This document shows, piece by piece, positions 1 to 9,114 of a stretch of DNA of 64,000 nucleotides. This DNA comes from Marivirga atlantica (GTDB lineage Bacteria > Bacteroidota > Bacteroidia > Cytophagales > Cyclobacteriaceae): the NCBI RefSeq assembly GCF_016734805.1, contig NZ_JAERQG010000004.1:496001-560000 (forward strand). The letters are read 5' to 3'. Position 1 is the stretch's first letter. Each line of letters begins with the position of its first letter. The notes under the pieces are model-generated. The model searched no databases, was not told the DNA's origin, and saw nothing but the letters and a program-made list of their open reading frames with translations. Made by a program: the position numbers and the translations under genes.

Positions 1-129
1 TTGTTCCAGAGCAATAACTGTAGAGTCTTCCTGAAAAACATCATCGCCCACTTGTGCCTCCATCATTGCTTCTTTCATGGCTAAAGTTGGCTTTGTTACG
101 GTATCACTTCTTAAATCAATAAGCGCCAT
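1..129 (-). CDS. ltaE: Low-specificity L-threonine aldolase, N-terminal part (cut by window edge)
   Basis: The 43 codons present read [15 protein letters not shown] and continue with [17 protein letters not shown], the conserved N-terminus of fold-type I PLP-dependent threonine aldolases, which cleave L-threonine or allo-threonine to glycine and acetaldehyde. The PLP lysine lies beyond the window. The ATG (129-127) overlaps the TAA stop of the 88-residue gene by one base, so it is the third gene of a translationally coupled operon with the GNAT-nitrilase protein. The family call is firm from the N-terminal motif. Exact substrate preference cannot be judged. Confidence 0.9.
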   Translation of the reverse strand, partial: MALIDLRSDTVTKPTLAMKEAMMEAQVGDDVFQEDSTVIALEQ

Positions 130-395
130 TAATCAGGTGTTTGATGGAATAAATCTTTAGGTAATTTAATCTGGTCGGTATAAAATTTTCTACGACTGTT
201 GTTAGCGTTAAAAGGAGTTATTTTCTCTATTCTGTCAGTTTTAGGATGATAGAAAGCCTCTACATAAAATCCATGCAATAAAAATAGGTTGACTTTATAT
301 CGATAGTATCTGATGGAAGTAATAAACTCTCCTTCCACATAAAGCTCCTTAATTCTTTTAAACAGGGTTAAACTCTTAAATTCTTCTAACTGCAC
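129..395 (-). CDS. Conserved hypothetical protein, 88 residues
   Basis: I do not recognise a family. The protein is small, basic and rich in Tyr, Phe and Lys, with no signal peptide or membrane segment. Its central part (about residues 25-60) alternates hydrophobic and charged residues and is probably a small beta-sheet fold. It starts with GTG, overlapping the TAG stop of the GNAT-nitrilase gene by one base, and its own TAA overlaps the ATG of the threonine aldolase gene by one base. This tight packing on both sides is the main evidence that it is real and co-translated. Function unknown. Confidence 0.7.
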   Translation of the reverse strand: MQLEEFKSLTLFKRIKELYVEGEFITSIRYYRYKVNLFLLHGFYVEAFYHPKTDRIEKITPFNANNSRRKFYTDQIKLPKDLFHQTPD

Positions 396-1918
396 TACTG
401 ACTCTTCTTTTTTAGTGAATATAAGTCCTTTCTTCTATCATTCAAATTTCTAACACTGCCATATGTATGAAGTTCCTTTAATAAATCTACATCAACATCA
501 GCTATAAGCGTCATTTCAGTATTAGGAGTAGCTTCTGCCTTAACAGCATTTGTAGGAAAAGCAAAATCTGAAGGAGTGAAAACTGCTGATTGAGCAAACT
601 GAATATCCATATTATTAACCTTAGGCAGGTTACCTACGCTACCCGCTATTGCCACGTAACATTCATTCTCAATCGCTCTGGCTTGGGCACAATGCCTTAC
701 CCTCATGTAGCCATTTTGAGTGTCCGTAAGAAAAGGTACGAACAGAATCTTCATATCTTCATCTGCCATAAGCCTACTTAATTCTGGAAACTCTACATCA
801 TAACAAATATTGACTCCTATTTTGCCACAATCAGTGTCAAAGGTTTCTATCTTTTTTCCTCCACTCATTCCCCAGGCACTTACCTCTGCAGGTGTCATAT
901 GTATTTTTTCATAAGTTTCGTAAGTACCATCTCTTCTGCACAGAAATCCTTTATTATATAATTTCCCTCTGAACATAACCGGCATACTTCCGGTGATAAT
1001 GTTCACATTGTAATTAATGGCATACTCCTGGAAAATCTCCCTTAAAGGCTCTGTGTATTTGGCTAACTCACGAATGGCACTTGGCTCATCCATATGGTTA
1101 AACTCAGCCATTAAAGGGGCATTGAATAGCTCAGGAAATAATATAAAGTCACATTTATAGCCACTAACCACATCTACGAAGAATTCAATTTGTTCTTGCA
1201 TAGCTCTTAAAGATGGCGTAGGCCTCATTTGCCATTGCACCAAACCCAGCCGAATAACAGTTTTAGGTAAGTCAACCAGCTTATCAGATGGTTCATAAAA
1301 AATATTATTCCACTCTATGAGAGCAGCATAATCCATCGACTCTTTATCGCCAGGCAGATAGCCTTTTATAACTTTCTTAACATGAAAATCATTAGACAGC
1401 TGAAATGACAAGGTAGCATCATACAATTCCTTATTCTTTACTTTCTGAATATATTGCTTTGGTGATAACTTATCGGCATGCTCTCTATAGCTTGGTAGTC
1501 TTCCACCAGCTAAAATAGATTTGAGGTTTAATTGCTCTGCTAGATCCTTTCGTGCATCGTACATCCTTCTTCCTACTCTCATGCCTCTATAGTCAGGATG
1601 AACAAAAACATCTATTCCATAAAGCACATCACCTTCATCATCATGCGTTTCAAAGGTTTCATTCCCAGTTATTTCAGGGTAGGTATGCTTATCACCAAAT
1701 TTTTCATAATCCACTATGATTGAAAGTGCGCAACCGGCCACCTGTCCATTAACAAGCACACATAGTTGTCCTTCAGGAAATTTATTAATAAGTGTTTCGA
1801 TGTGTTTTTCCTCCCAGAGGTCATCCCAGCCCTCATAGGCCTTTTTCATGGAAGAGATTAGAGAACGATAATTGCTGATTTTCAAATTCTCTAAAGTGAT
1901 GATGAGGTTGTCTTGCAT
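395..1918 (-). CDS. Fused GNAT acetyltransferase / nitrilase-family carbon-nitrogen hydrolase
   Basis: A 507-residue two-domain protein. Residues about 1-210 form a GNAT N-acetyltransferase domain, with an acetyl-CoA-binding stretch VHPDYRGMRVGRRMYDAR around 107-124. Residues about 220-507 form a nitrilase-superfamily amidase with the full catalytic triad: Glu263 in FPELFNAP, Lys338 in YEKIHMTP and Cys372 in NICYDVEFPE. This architecture is known in bacteria as a bifunctional GNAT/carbon-nitrogen hydrolase, with no settled physiological substrate. It likely acts in the cytoplasm on an amide or amine metabolite. It is first in an operon with the 88-residue gene and threonine aldolase. The ATG at 1918 is clear. 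Confidence 0.93.
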   Translation of the reverse strand: MQDNLIITLENLKISNYRSLISSMKKAYEGWDDLWEEKHIETLINKFPEGQLCVLVNGQVAGCALSIIVDYEKFGDKHTYPEITGNETFETHDDEGDVLYGIDVFVHPDYRGMRVGRRMYDARKDLAEQLNLKSILAGGRLPSYREHADKLSPKQYIQKVKNKELYDATLSFQLSNDFHVKKVIKGYLPGDKESMDYAALIEWNNIFYEPSDKLVDLPKTVIRLGLVQWQMRPTPSLRAMQEQIEFFVDVVSGYKCDFILFPELFNAPLMAEFNHMDEPSAIRELAKYTEPLREIFQEYAINYNVNIITGSMPVMFRGKLYNKGFLCRRDGTYETYEKIHMTPAEVSAWGMSGGKKIETFDTDCGKIGVNICYDVEFPELSRLMADEDMKILFVPFLTDTQNGYMRVRHCAQARAIENECYVAIAGSVGNLPKVNNMDIQFAQSAVFTPSDFAFPTNAVKAEATPNTEMTLIADVDVDLLKELHTYGSVRNLNDRRKDLYSLKKKSQ

Positions 1919-2014
1919 ATATTTCTAAGAAATAAAAAGTATAGGACCAAAAAAAGCCACTGCATTCATAATACAATATAAATACAATGGCTACAGTATT
2001 TTGTTAAAAAATAT

Positions 2015-2902
2015 TTAGATAGGAACGTTTACATGACGCTCAGCATGGTATGACGATCTTACCAAAGGACCTGACTCAACATACTTAAGTCCTCGTTTTA
2101 ATCCTTCCTCTCTATACATATCAAAAACTTCAGGATGCACATATTCTATGACTTCGTGGTGTCTTTTTGTTGGCTGAAGATATTGACCCACTGTTAAAAT
2201 ATCGCAACCATGAGCTACTAAATCGTCCATCGCAGCAAACATTTCATCCTGTGTTTCTCCTAAACCTACCATTATGCCTGTCTTAGTTCGCTTGCCGTAC
2301 TCTTTAGTTAGTTTGATTTGATCAAGGCTTCTTTGATACTTAGCCTGAGGCCTAACTCTTCTATATAAACTAGGAACAGTTTCTACGTTGTGAGAAACAA
2401 CTTCCTGACCTGCTTCAATCATTCTGTATAAAGCATCCCACTTACCTTTTACATCAGGTATTAAGGTTTCGATTGTAGTTTCAGGAGATAGTTCTTTAGT
2501 TTTCACCACTGTCTGATACCATATTTCAGCGCCTCTATCTTTAAGCTCATCTCTATTTACTGACGTTAAAACAGCATGTTTTACTCCCATTTTCTGAATA
2601 GCCTCAGCTACTCGAAGTGGCTCCTGCTCATCATACTCTGGCGGTCGACCAGTTGCTACTGCGCAAAACGAACAACTTCTGGTACACACATTACCTAAAA
2701 TCATAAAGGTTGCTGTTCCTGCTCCCCAGCACTCACCCATATTCGGGCAATTACCACTTTCGCAGATCGTATGTAAATTATGTTCATCAACCAGCTTACG
2801 AACATTCGCATATTCTTTACCAACTGGCAGCTTTACTCTCAACCAATCCGGCTTTTTTGATTTTTTCTTTTCCTCTTTACTTACAACCGGTAAATCTATC
2901 AT
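2015..2902 (-). CDS. lipA: Lipoyl synthase (radical SAM)
   Basis: Inserts two sulfur atoms into protein-bound octanoyl groups to make lipoyl cofactor for 2-oxoacid dehydrogenases and glycine cleavage. The 295 residues carry both clusters of the family: auxiliary cluster C47-x4-C52-x5-C58 ([12 protein letters not shown]) and radical-SAM C73-x3-C77-x2-C80 (CTRSCSFC), plus the C-terminal RSSYHAERH motif. Length is normal. It lies 26 bp downstream of the outer-membrane-type gene at 2929-3639 and is probably co-transcribed with it. A lipoate-dependent E1 component is encoded nearby at 5728-7704, although not in the same operon. Confidence 0.97.
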   Translation of the reverse strand: MIDLPVVSKEEKKKSKKPDWLRVKLPVGKEYANVRKLVDEHNLHTICESGNCPNMGECWGAGTATFMILGNVCTRSCSFCAVATGRPPEYDEQEPLRVAEAIQKMGVKHAVLTSVNRDELKDRGAEIWYQTVVKTKELSPETTIETLIPDVKGKWDALYRMIEAGQEVVSHNVETVPSLYRRVRPQAKYQRSLDQIKLTKEYGKRTKTGIMVGLGETQDEMFAAMDDLVAHGCDILTVGQYLQPTKRHHEVIEYVHPEVFDMYREEGLKRGLKYVESGPLVRSSYHAERHVNVPI

Positions 2903-2928
2903 ATCAATTATCCTTTCTCTTTTTAAAT

Positions 2929-3639
2929 CTATTTCCTTGAGCCAAAAAGAATGCTCAAAAATAAAGCAGGGTAAAAATTATAATTTTTTGTTCCTGTAGG
3001 TACAATCTCAACCTCTTGTGCAAAATACTCTGCTACTCCTCCAACCTCAAAACCAGTAATACTACTCTTAAAGGTTCCAAATTCGAACAACAAAGATAAC
3101 CTTAAATTAAGTCCGACTGTAGCATCCATTTCACCAAATCCAGCGAAATAATTTGCTGCGCCTATAATACCTTGAGGGTTTGATAAGTATTCTGAATATT
3201 GGAGCAATTCGCCCGATTCACCTCTCAAATAATAAGGTGAAATAAAACCTACTGATGGGCCTCCTGCCATTACTGCATTTATCTGTACTCCTTTTCTGTC
3301 AGCTTTTTTAAATAATAACGCATCGTATCCGTACATTAAGCGCATACTCATCAAATAGTTCTCTTTACCTTCGTAAATATTAGAACCATAAAAATTGCTT
3401 TGCACTTTTCTTTCTTGCGGATGACGTATATTGGCAAATTCTATCCCGTAAGTTTGTAGAATCCTATCGGTCTGCTTAGCACTGTATCTGAAAAAAGCAC
3501 CAGATATAAAACCACTATTGGTTGAAGTGCTTACACCAAAAAGAAACTCCTGACCGTAATCAAAGGGATCATCTTCCTGTCCTACAGATAAGAAGGGCAT
3601 TGTTAAAATGAAGCATAAAATCAGGAAGTATCTGTTCAT
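2929..3639 (-). CDS. Predicted outer-membrane beta-barrel protein of unknown function
   Basis: The 236 residues begin with a clear signal peptide ([21 protein letters not shown]), followed by alternating hydrophobic/polar stretches and many Gly, Tyr and Phe residues. The protein ends near a strand-like [15 protein letters not shown]. This is typical of small Bacteroidota outer-membrane barrels (porin-family/OmpW-like proteins), but I cannot name a family. It is transcribed towards lipA with a 26-bp gap. A -7-like box, TAAATTTG, lies at 3665-3658, about 20 bp upstream of the ATG, without a well-spaced TTTG partner. Confidence 0.72.
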   Translation of the reverse strand: MNRYFLILCFILTMPFLSVGQEDDPFDYGQEFLFGVSTSTNSGFISGAFFRYSAKQTDRILQTYGIEFANIRHPQERKVQSNFYGSNIYEGKENYLMSMRLMYGYDALLFKKADRKGVQINAVMAGGPSVGFISPYYLRGESGELLQYSEYLSNPQGIIGAANYFAGFGEMDATVGLNLRLSLLFEFGTFKSSITGFEVGGVAEYFAQEVEIVPTGTKNYNFYPALFLSILFGSRK

Positions 3640-3702
3640 TCTTTACTTAATATTCTACAAATTTAAGCTTTTAACCCAAACGATAAAAAACTCTTATAGT
3701 TT

Positions 3703-4116
3703 ATGGCAACAGCAAAGATTTATTACCAGCATTCACTAAAGACCAAAGCTACACATTTAAACTCTGGAGAAGTAATAACTACTGATGCACCAAAAGATAA
3801 TAATGGTGATGGTGCTTACTTTTCTCCAACAGATTTAGCTGCTACATCACTAGTTAGCTGTATGCTAACTGTAATGGGTATTTATGCTAACCAAAACAAA
3901 TTGGAACTTGGTTCCATTTCATGTGAAATGACCAAAATCATGGCATCAAACCCTAGAAGAATAGCAGAAATCAAAATAGATGCTGACTGGAAAACTGATC
4001 TTAATGAAGCATCAATTAACAAGTTAAAAGAAATAGGCTTAAACTGCCCGGTAGCCAAAAGTCTTCATCCGGATATCAAGCAAACTATCAATTTCGATAT
4101 ATCTACATTAAGCTAG
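3703..4116 (+). CDS. OsmC family peroxiredoxin-like protein
   Basis: A 137-residue OsmC/Ohr-superfamily protein, a thiol-dependent hydroperoxide reductase acting in the cytoplasm. The two redox cysteines are present: Cys53 in LVSCMLTVMG and Cys115 in LNCPVAKSLHPD. The sequence resembles the YhfA-like OsmC branch rather than Ohr proper. It is a single gene, divergent from the outer-membrane gene at 2929-3639. Its last nine bases overlap the end of the convergent ytxJ gene, so the two mRNAs are antisense at their 3' ends. Both products are thiol-redox proteins. Confidence 0.92.
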   Translation: MATAKIYYQHSLKTKATHLNSGEVITTDAPKDNNGDGAYFSPTDLAATSLVSCMLTVMGIYANQNKLELGSISCEMTKIMASNPRRIAEIKIDADWKTDLNEASINKLKEIGLNCPVAKSLHPDIKQTINFDISTLS

Positions 4117-4452
4117 TGCCTGCTCCTTTACATCACTGTAGCTAATTCCCATATGAGAATTGTCGTAAATGCACGTGCCATTTTTTATGACAAGAATTTG
4201 CGGAGATTGATGCTCTATACCAAATTCAGCTGCAATAGCATTAGATACATCTCTATTAGCTATTAAATCGAGGTAGTAAGCATCAGCAGACGACATCTCT
4301 GTTTCATTCCATGAGCGCTCAAGTCTGTTAAGTGCCATAGCACTTATAGAACAGCTTGTGCTGTGCTTAAAAATAATAACAGGCTTCTCTTTCGATAATT
4401 CTTTTATATGCTCAAGTTCTTCCAGCTTGTCTAATTTCTTCCAGTCTAACAT
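4108..4452 (-). CDS. ytxJ: Bacillithiol system redox-active protein YtxJ
   Basis: A 114-residue thioredoxin-fold protein of the YtxJ/BrxC family (DUF2847), thought to take part in reversing bacillithiol mixed disulfides or acting as a monothiol bacilliredoxin. The family signature KHSTSCSISAMALNRLERSW is present at 29-48 with the active Cys34. Many Bacteroidota make bacillithiol, so the gene fits the lineage. It lies 8 bp downstream of the repeat-rich exported protein gene in the E1-dehydrogenase operon and overlaps the end of osmC. Confidence 0.92.
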   Translation of the reverse strand: MLDWKKLDKLEELEHIKELSKEKPVIIFKHSTSCSISAMALNRLERSWNETEMSSADAYYLDLIANRDVSNAIAAEFGIEHQSPQILVIKNGTCIYDNSHMGISYSDVKEQALA

Positions 4453-4460
4453 ATGTTATT

Positions 4461-5678
4461 TCATTGTTCTTCACCTGACTCAGCTTGTTCAGGTTTCTTA
4501 TTCCATTCATCAGGGTGTACGGTCGTATCCCAAATTTGCCCCTCTTTCTTATCTCTTCTCAGCTTAGGCTTTTTCTCTGTAACTGAAGAAGGTTGCAAAT
4601 CCCAAGGCCAGATTTTTGACCAGAACATTGACAGGCTTTGCTGAGTTCGTCTTAACCACGGAATACCATGTCTTGAAGCAGACAAATGCCTACTACTAGG
4701 ATGATAATCTTTACCCTTTTTAGTGGTTATCTTATAGTCACCGTCATACTTAGCAATATCTTCAGTTATGCGCTTCATAGTTGATGATGGGTACTGCCTT
4801 TCCTTTACCGTTAGCAACCTTTCGTCATGTAACTTTGAGCGTTCAATCTTAGGGACAGTTATCATGAGCCTGTCATCATGCAACTCCGCCTTTTTAGGTT
4901 TTTCCGGAGCTGCTACAAGTAGCCGGTCGTCATGAAGTTCTCTCTTTTTTGGTTTCTCTGGAGCAGAAACTAACAAACGCTTGCCATGAACTTCTTGCTT
5001 CTTAGGATCCTCCTTTGTGATGTACATCAGTTTATCGTCATCATAAGGCTTTGGCTTATCTGCCACCTGAAAATTCATGAGCTTATCATTATCAAGCTTA
5101 GTTGGTTTGGACTTTCTTTTTGAACTTTCAAGTTCGTCAAAATCATAAGGTTTAGGCCTGTCACTTTCTTTAGCAGTGTAAAGTCTTTTGCCATCTACTT
5201 TCCTATCTGTTTTATCCTTCTTTTTATTCTGAAGTGTTTTTTCCGGTCTAATAATACCAATGATAGGGACATCTACCCGAGGACCAACATCTTTACCACT
5301 AGGCTTTTTAGCTTTGTTTTTTTTCTGAAGAATAGGCCCCTTTTCTGCAACGCGGGTATCATACGGAATAAGAGGTGTTTTTAACTCAACAGCGCCTTCA
5401 CCTGGCTTTCTACTTTCTGATCGTATTTCAGGCTTTTCATTGTAAACTTTGCGCTTTGGCCGTTTATCAGGATTATACTTTTTTGTTTCGTAATCACTCT
5501 TTCTGGCCTTGAACCACATAATTTTACTCCAATCCCATTTGGTAATCTTAGAACGTTTACTGGTTTTCACCTTTTTAAGATCCATTTTAGGTGGATCAAT
5601 TTTTTCCGTTTCTAAAGGGTTCTTACCTCTTCTGATTTGGGCAAAGCTTTCCTGCGTTGCTCCACAAATGAGGAGCAA
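4461..5678 (-). CDS. Basic exported repeat protein of unknown function (no ATG start)
   Basis: I do not recognise this protein. It is lysine- and proline-rich, low in complexity and strongly basic. Residues roughly 180-290 hold about six imperfect 20-22 residue units ending in KPYDDDKLM, VHGKRLL, LHDDRLL, LHDDRLM or LHDERLL. The first in-frame standard start is TTG at 5678, which gives only a stunted signal sequence. Codons upstream to a TAG stop before 5738 extend it with KIRKSVPYLIIIGLLLICGATQESFAQ, a much better signal peptide but without ATG, GTG or TTG. The true start is therefore probably non-canonical (CTG at 5738 overlaps the end of the E1 gene) or the start is mutated. It lies between the E1 dehydrogenase and ytxJ genes. 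Confidence 0.6.
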   Translation of the reverse strand: MLLICGATQESFAQIRRGKNPLETEKIDPPKMDLKKVKTSKRSKITKWDWSKIMWFKARKSDYETKKYNPDKRPKRKVYNEKPEIRSESRKPGEGAVELKTPLIPYDTRVAEKGPILQKKNKAKKPSGKDVGPRVDVPIIGIIRPEKTLQNKKKDKTDRKVDGKRLYTAKESDRPKPYDFDELESSKRKSKPTKLDNDKLMNFQVADKPKPYDDDKLMYITKEDPKKQEVHGKRLLVSAPEKPKKRELHDDRLLVAAPEKPKKAELHDDRLMITVPKIERSKLHDERLLTVKERQYPSSTMKRITEDIAKYDGDYKITTKKGKDYHPSSRHLSASRHGIPWLRRTQQSLSMFWSKIWPWDLQPSSVTEKKPKLRRDKKEGQIWDTTVHPDEWNKKPEQAESGEEQ

Positions 5679-5727
5679 ACCAATAATTATTAGATATGGT
5701 ACACTTTTTCTGATTTTACTAAAGTAA

Positions 5728-7704
5728 TTAAAATTCAGCTAAGGCCTTAATTTTATCTTTTATTCGCTCCTTTGGTAGAAAGTCTTTTTCCAGTTCGCTA
5801 TTAAAAGGAACAGGGGTATCTAAACTACCTTCTCTCATAATAGGCGCATCAAGATCATTAAAGCAATTTTCAGCTACCCAAGCCGAAATCTCCCCACTGA
5901 TACTTCCTGTGAGACAGTCTTCGTTAAAAATAAAGACCTTACCAGTTTTCTTAATACTAGCTGCTATAGTTTCCTTGTCCCAAGGAAGTAAAGTTCTTAA
6001 ATCAATCAACTCAACAGAAATATCAGGAAAATCATTCATTGCTTCTTTTGCCCAGTGAACGCCCATTCCATAAGTCACCAACGTGAGGTCAGTTCCTTCC
6101 TGAATAATTTTGGCTTTTCCGATTTCGGTAGTGTAATAATCATCAGCAACTTCTGAAGTTATTGATCTGTAAAGTGCTTTGTGCTCAAAGAACATAACTG
6201 GGTTAGGATCTTCAATGGCAGCATTTAATAATCCTTTCGCTTCTTCTGGATTAGATGGATATACAATTTTCAATCCTGGAGTATGGAAAAACCAGGCTTC
6301 ATTAGATTGTGAGTGGAAAGGACCCGCTGCTACACCTGCACCCGTAGGCATACGCACCACAACATCAGCATTTTGCTGCCATCTATAATGAGATTTAGCC
6401 AGGTTATTGACAATCTGGTTAAAACCGCAAGTAACAAAATCAGCAAACTGCATCTCAATTACTGATTTCTGCTTCTTAATACTCATGCCCAGACCGACAC
6501 CAATAATGGCTGATTCACAAAGTGGAGTATTTCTAATTCTATCCTTGCCAAATTTATCCACAAAGCCTTCAGTAATCTTAAATACACCTCCATATTCAGC
6601 AACATCTTGCCCCATTATGACCAATTCAGGATATTTCTCCAATGATTGATTAAGCGCATCAGAAATGGCATCTACAAACCTTTTGTCGGACTTTTTACCT
6701 GAAGGCTCTATTAGCTGCTGATCATGCTGCTGAAACATGTCATCTACCTGATCCTGGGCTTTAACAATAGGATAAACATCTTTTGAAGCTATATCCAAAC
6801 CTTCATTAATCTGAGCCTTTATTTCAGCTCTTAGGTCTGCTACTTCCTGTTCATTGATGACACCTTCTTTTAATAAATATGCCTCGTAATTATTAACAGG
6901 ATCTTTTTTAGCCCACTCATCAAATAGTTCCTGTGGTACATATTTAGTTCCTGAAGCTTCTTCATGGCCGCGCATTCTGAAGGTCATTGCCTCCATGAGA
7001 ATAGGTTGCGGTTTCTTTCTTATTTTCTTGGATGCTGCTTCTACCGCATGATAGACTTCCAATACGTTATTACCATCAACCTTAACCGCTTCCATGCCAT
7101 AACCAGGTCCCTTATCAATGAAGTTCTTGAATTTAAACTGCTCATTGCTAGGTGTTGAAAGTCCGTACCCATTATTTTCGATCATAAAAATCACAGGCAA
7201 ATCCCAAACCGCTGCTACATTTAGCGCTTCATGGAAGTCTCCCTCGGAGCTTCCACCATCACCACTAAAAACTAAAGTAGCCTTCTCCTCTTGGCTTATT
7301 TTATTAGCTAGCGCTATTCCATCGGCTACTCCAAGCTGCGGCCCTAAGTGAGAAATCATTCCTACGATGTGGTACTCATTCGTTCCAAAGTGAAACGATC
7401 GATCTCTACCTTTTGTAAAACCCTGCATTTTCCCCTGAAACTGAGAAAACAGTCTATTTAAAGGAATGCCTCTGGAAGTAAATACTCCAAGGTTCCTATG
7501 CATAGGCAGAATATATTCATCGTTTTCAAGTGCTAATGTTGCACCCACAGAAATGGCCTCTTGACCAATTCCTGAAAACCATTTACTAATCTTGTTTTGA
7601 CGCAGCAGTATTAACATTTTCTCCTCAATGAGGCGTGGTGTTAATAACTGTTTATAGATATCTAATAACTTTTCGTCTGTTAATTGCTTTCTCTTAAATT
7701 GCAT
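5728..7704 (-). CDS. 2-oxoacid dehydrogenase E1 component, fused alpha and beta subunits
   Basis: A thiamine-diphosphate enzyme that decarboxylates a 2-oxoacid (pyruvate or a branched-chain oxoacid) and passes the acyl group to the lipoyl E2 subunit. Alpha spans residues about 1-320, with the TPP motif GDG at 148-150 to ENN at 176-178. Beta starts near residue 335 with KRFVDAISDALNQSL. The two are usually separate genes, but a single 650-700 residue fusion is common in Bacteroidota. I chose ATG at 7704; an in-frame TTG lies two codons upstream. E2 and E3 are not in the window. Pyruvate versus branched-chain specificity cannot be read from motifs alone. Confidence 0.93.
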   Translation of the reverse strand: MQFKRKQLTDEKLLDIYKQLLTPRLIEEKMLILLRQNKISKWFSGIGQEAISVGATLALENDEYILPMHRNLGVFTSRGIPLNRLFSQFQGKMQGFTKGRDRSFHFGTNEYHIVGMISHLGPQLGVADGIALANKISQEEKATLVFSGDGGSSEGDFHEALNVAAVWDLPVIFMIENNGYGLSTPSNEQFKFKNFIDKGPGYGMEAVKVDGNNVLEVYHAVEAASKKIRKKPQPILMEAMTFRMRGHEEASGTKYVPQELFDEWAKKDPVNNYEAYLLKEGVINEQEVADLRAEIKAQINEGLDIASKDVYPIVKAQDQVDDMFQQHDQQLIEPSGKKSDKRFVDAISDALNQSLEKYPELVIMGQDVAEYGGVFKITEGFVDKFGKDRIRNTPLCESAIIGVGLGMSIKKQKSVIEMQFADFVTCGFNQIVNNLAKSHYRWQQNADVVVRMPTGAGVAAGPFHSQSNEAWFFHTPGLKIVYPSNPEEAKGLLNAAIEDPNPVMFFEHKALYRSITSEVADDYYTTEIGKAKIIQEGTDLTLVTYGMGVHWAKEAMNDFPDISVELIDLRTLLPWDKETIAASIKKTGKVFIFNEDCLTGSISGEISAWVAENCFNDLDAPIMREGSLDTPVPFNSELEKDFLPKERIKDKIKALAEF

Positions 7705-7870
7705 GTTCAAATGTAATGATGGCAGGTTTTGCCTTTCAAGTTAGGTTAATAGTAATTTGATTTGGCATAAGCGTAAAATTTAACGAGCAGCTGCCTTAAT
7801 CATCAGGCAAAATTAAAGTAATGCGCCAATCTGCAAAAGGCCGTTATATTTTTTATTTTTGAATCACACT

Positions 7871-9112
7871 ATGATAAAATTTAATTCATTCGTTCTTGAT
7901 AATGGTTTACAGGTATTTGTTCATGAAGATGATAAAACCCCTTTAGCCGTAGTTAACATTTTGTATGACATTGGATCAAGGGACGAATCTCCTGATAAAA
8001 CCGGCTTTGCACACTTGTTTGAGCACTTAATGTTTGGTGGCTCTGAAAACATCCCTAATTATGACGAGCCTTTACAAAAAGTAGGTGGTGAAAATAATGC
8101 TTTTACCAGCCCTGACATTACTAACTATTATGTGACAATTCCTTCCAAAAATATTGAAACAGCCTTTTGGCTCGAATCAGACAGAATGAAATCTCTTTCT
8201 TTCGATCCAAAAGTTTTAGAGGTACAGCAAAAGGTGGTTATTGAAGAGTTTAATCAGCGCTACTTAAATCAACCTTATGGTGATTTATGGTTAAAGCTGA
8301 GGCCATTAGCTTATCAGGAACACCCATACAAATGGGCCACTATTGGTAAAGAAATAAAGCATATTGAAAACGCTACTATGGCCGATGTGAAAGATTTTTT
8401 CTTTACATATTACAGACCCAATAATGCGTACATGGTGGTAGCAGGAGATGTAAAAACTGATGAGGTTAAAAAATTAGCTGAAAAATGGTTTGGGGATATT
8501 CCTTCTGGTGAAAAGTTGGAAAGAAAATTACCTAAAGAACCTGAACAAACAAAAGCTCGGTTTTTAGAAGTAGAAGCTGACGTTCCTGTTAATAACATAT
8601 ACAAAGCTTACCACATGCCCGGAAAAAAAGAGGATGCCTTTTATGCCTCGGACTTGGTGAGTGATTTATTAGGCAGGAGTAAATCTTCAAGACTTTATCA
8701 AAAACTGGTAAAAGAAGCAGGCATTTTCACTGGCATATCAGCTTACGTGACGGGATCAATAGATCCGGGACTTTTAATGATCAGCGGTCAGGTTGCCGAT
8801 GGCATTCCGCTTGATCACGCCAATAGAGCGGTAGAAGAAGTCATAGCTGACTTCAAAACTTCAGAATTATCAAATAAAGAAATAGAGAAAGTAAAAAATC
8901 AGGCCATATCAACAATTGTTTATGGCGAAGTTGAACTATTAAACCGTGCCATGAGTATAGCCTTTGGAGCCGTAATGGGTAATCCTAATTTGGTGAACGA
9001 AGAAGCTGACAAAATAAGAAGCGTTAGCAAAACAGATATTGAAACAGCAGCTTCGAAAATATTGAAACCTGAAAATTGTTCTACCTTATATTATAAAGCA
9101 AAATCAGCATAA
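7871..9112 (+). CDS. M16 family zinc metallopeptidase (pitrilysin/processing peptidase-like)
   Basis: About 413 residues, the length of a single-chain M16B subunit. The inverted zinc motif HxxEH is intact (H48, E51, H52 in FAHLFEHLMFGG), and the distal glutamate is expected in VVIEEFNQRYLNQP about 75 residues later. This is therefore the catalytic type rather than the inactive partner. It has no signal peptide. ATG at 7871 is preferred over an in-frame TTG four codons earlier. It is followed two bases later by ispF in the same orientation. Confidence 0.92.
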   Translation: MIKFNSFVLDNGLQVFVHEDDKTPLAVVNILYDIGSRDESPDKTGFAHLFEHLMFGGSENIPNYDEPLQKVGGENNAFTSPDITNYYVTIPSKNIETAFWLESDRMKSLSFDPKVLEVQQKVVIEEFNQRYLNQPYGDLWLKLRPLAYQEHPYKWATIGKEIKHIENATMADVKDFFFTYYRPNNAYMVVAGDVKTDEVKKLAEKWFGDIPSGEKLERKLPKEPEQTKARFLEVEADVPVNNIYKAYHMPGKKEDAFYASDLVSDLLGRSKSSRLYQKLVKEAGIFTGISAYVTGSIDPGLLMISGQVADGIPLDHANRAVEEVIADFKTSELSNKEIEKVKNQAISTIVYGEVELLNRAMSIAFGAVMGNPNLVNEEADKIRSVSKTDIETAASKILKPENCSTLYYKAKSA

Positions 9113-9114
9113 CA

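Noticed and set aside
590-781. Plus-strand open frame of 63 codons inside the GNAT-nitrilase gene
   Set aside because: Shadow frame opposite a highly conserved catalytic domain. No coding features of its own.
4805-5160. Short repeats in the basic exported protein gene as a CRISPR or DNA repeat array
   Set aside because: Units vary at the DNA level, keep the reading frame and have no spacer/repeat structure. It is a protein-level repeat.
7854-7861. TATTTTTG as promoter -7 box for the M16 peptidase gene
   Set aside because: It would place the start site about three bases from the ATG, with only a poor TCTG -33 partner. Likely chance in AT-rich DNA.
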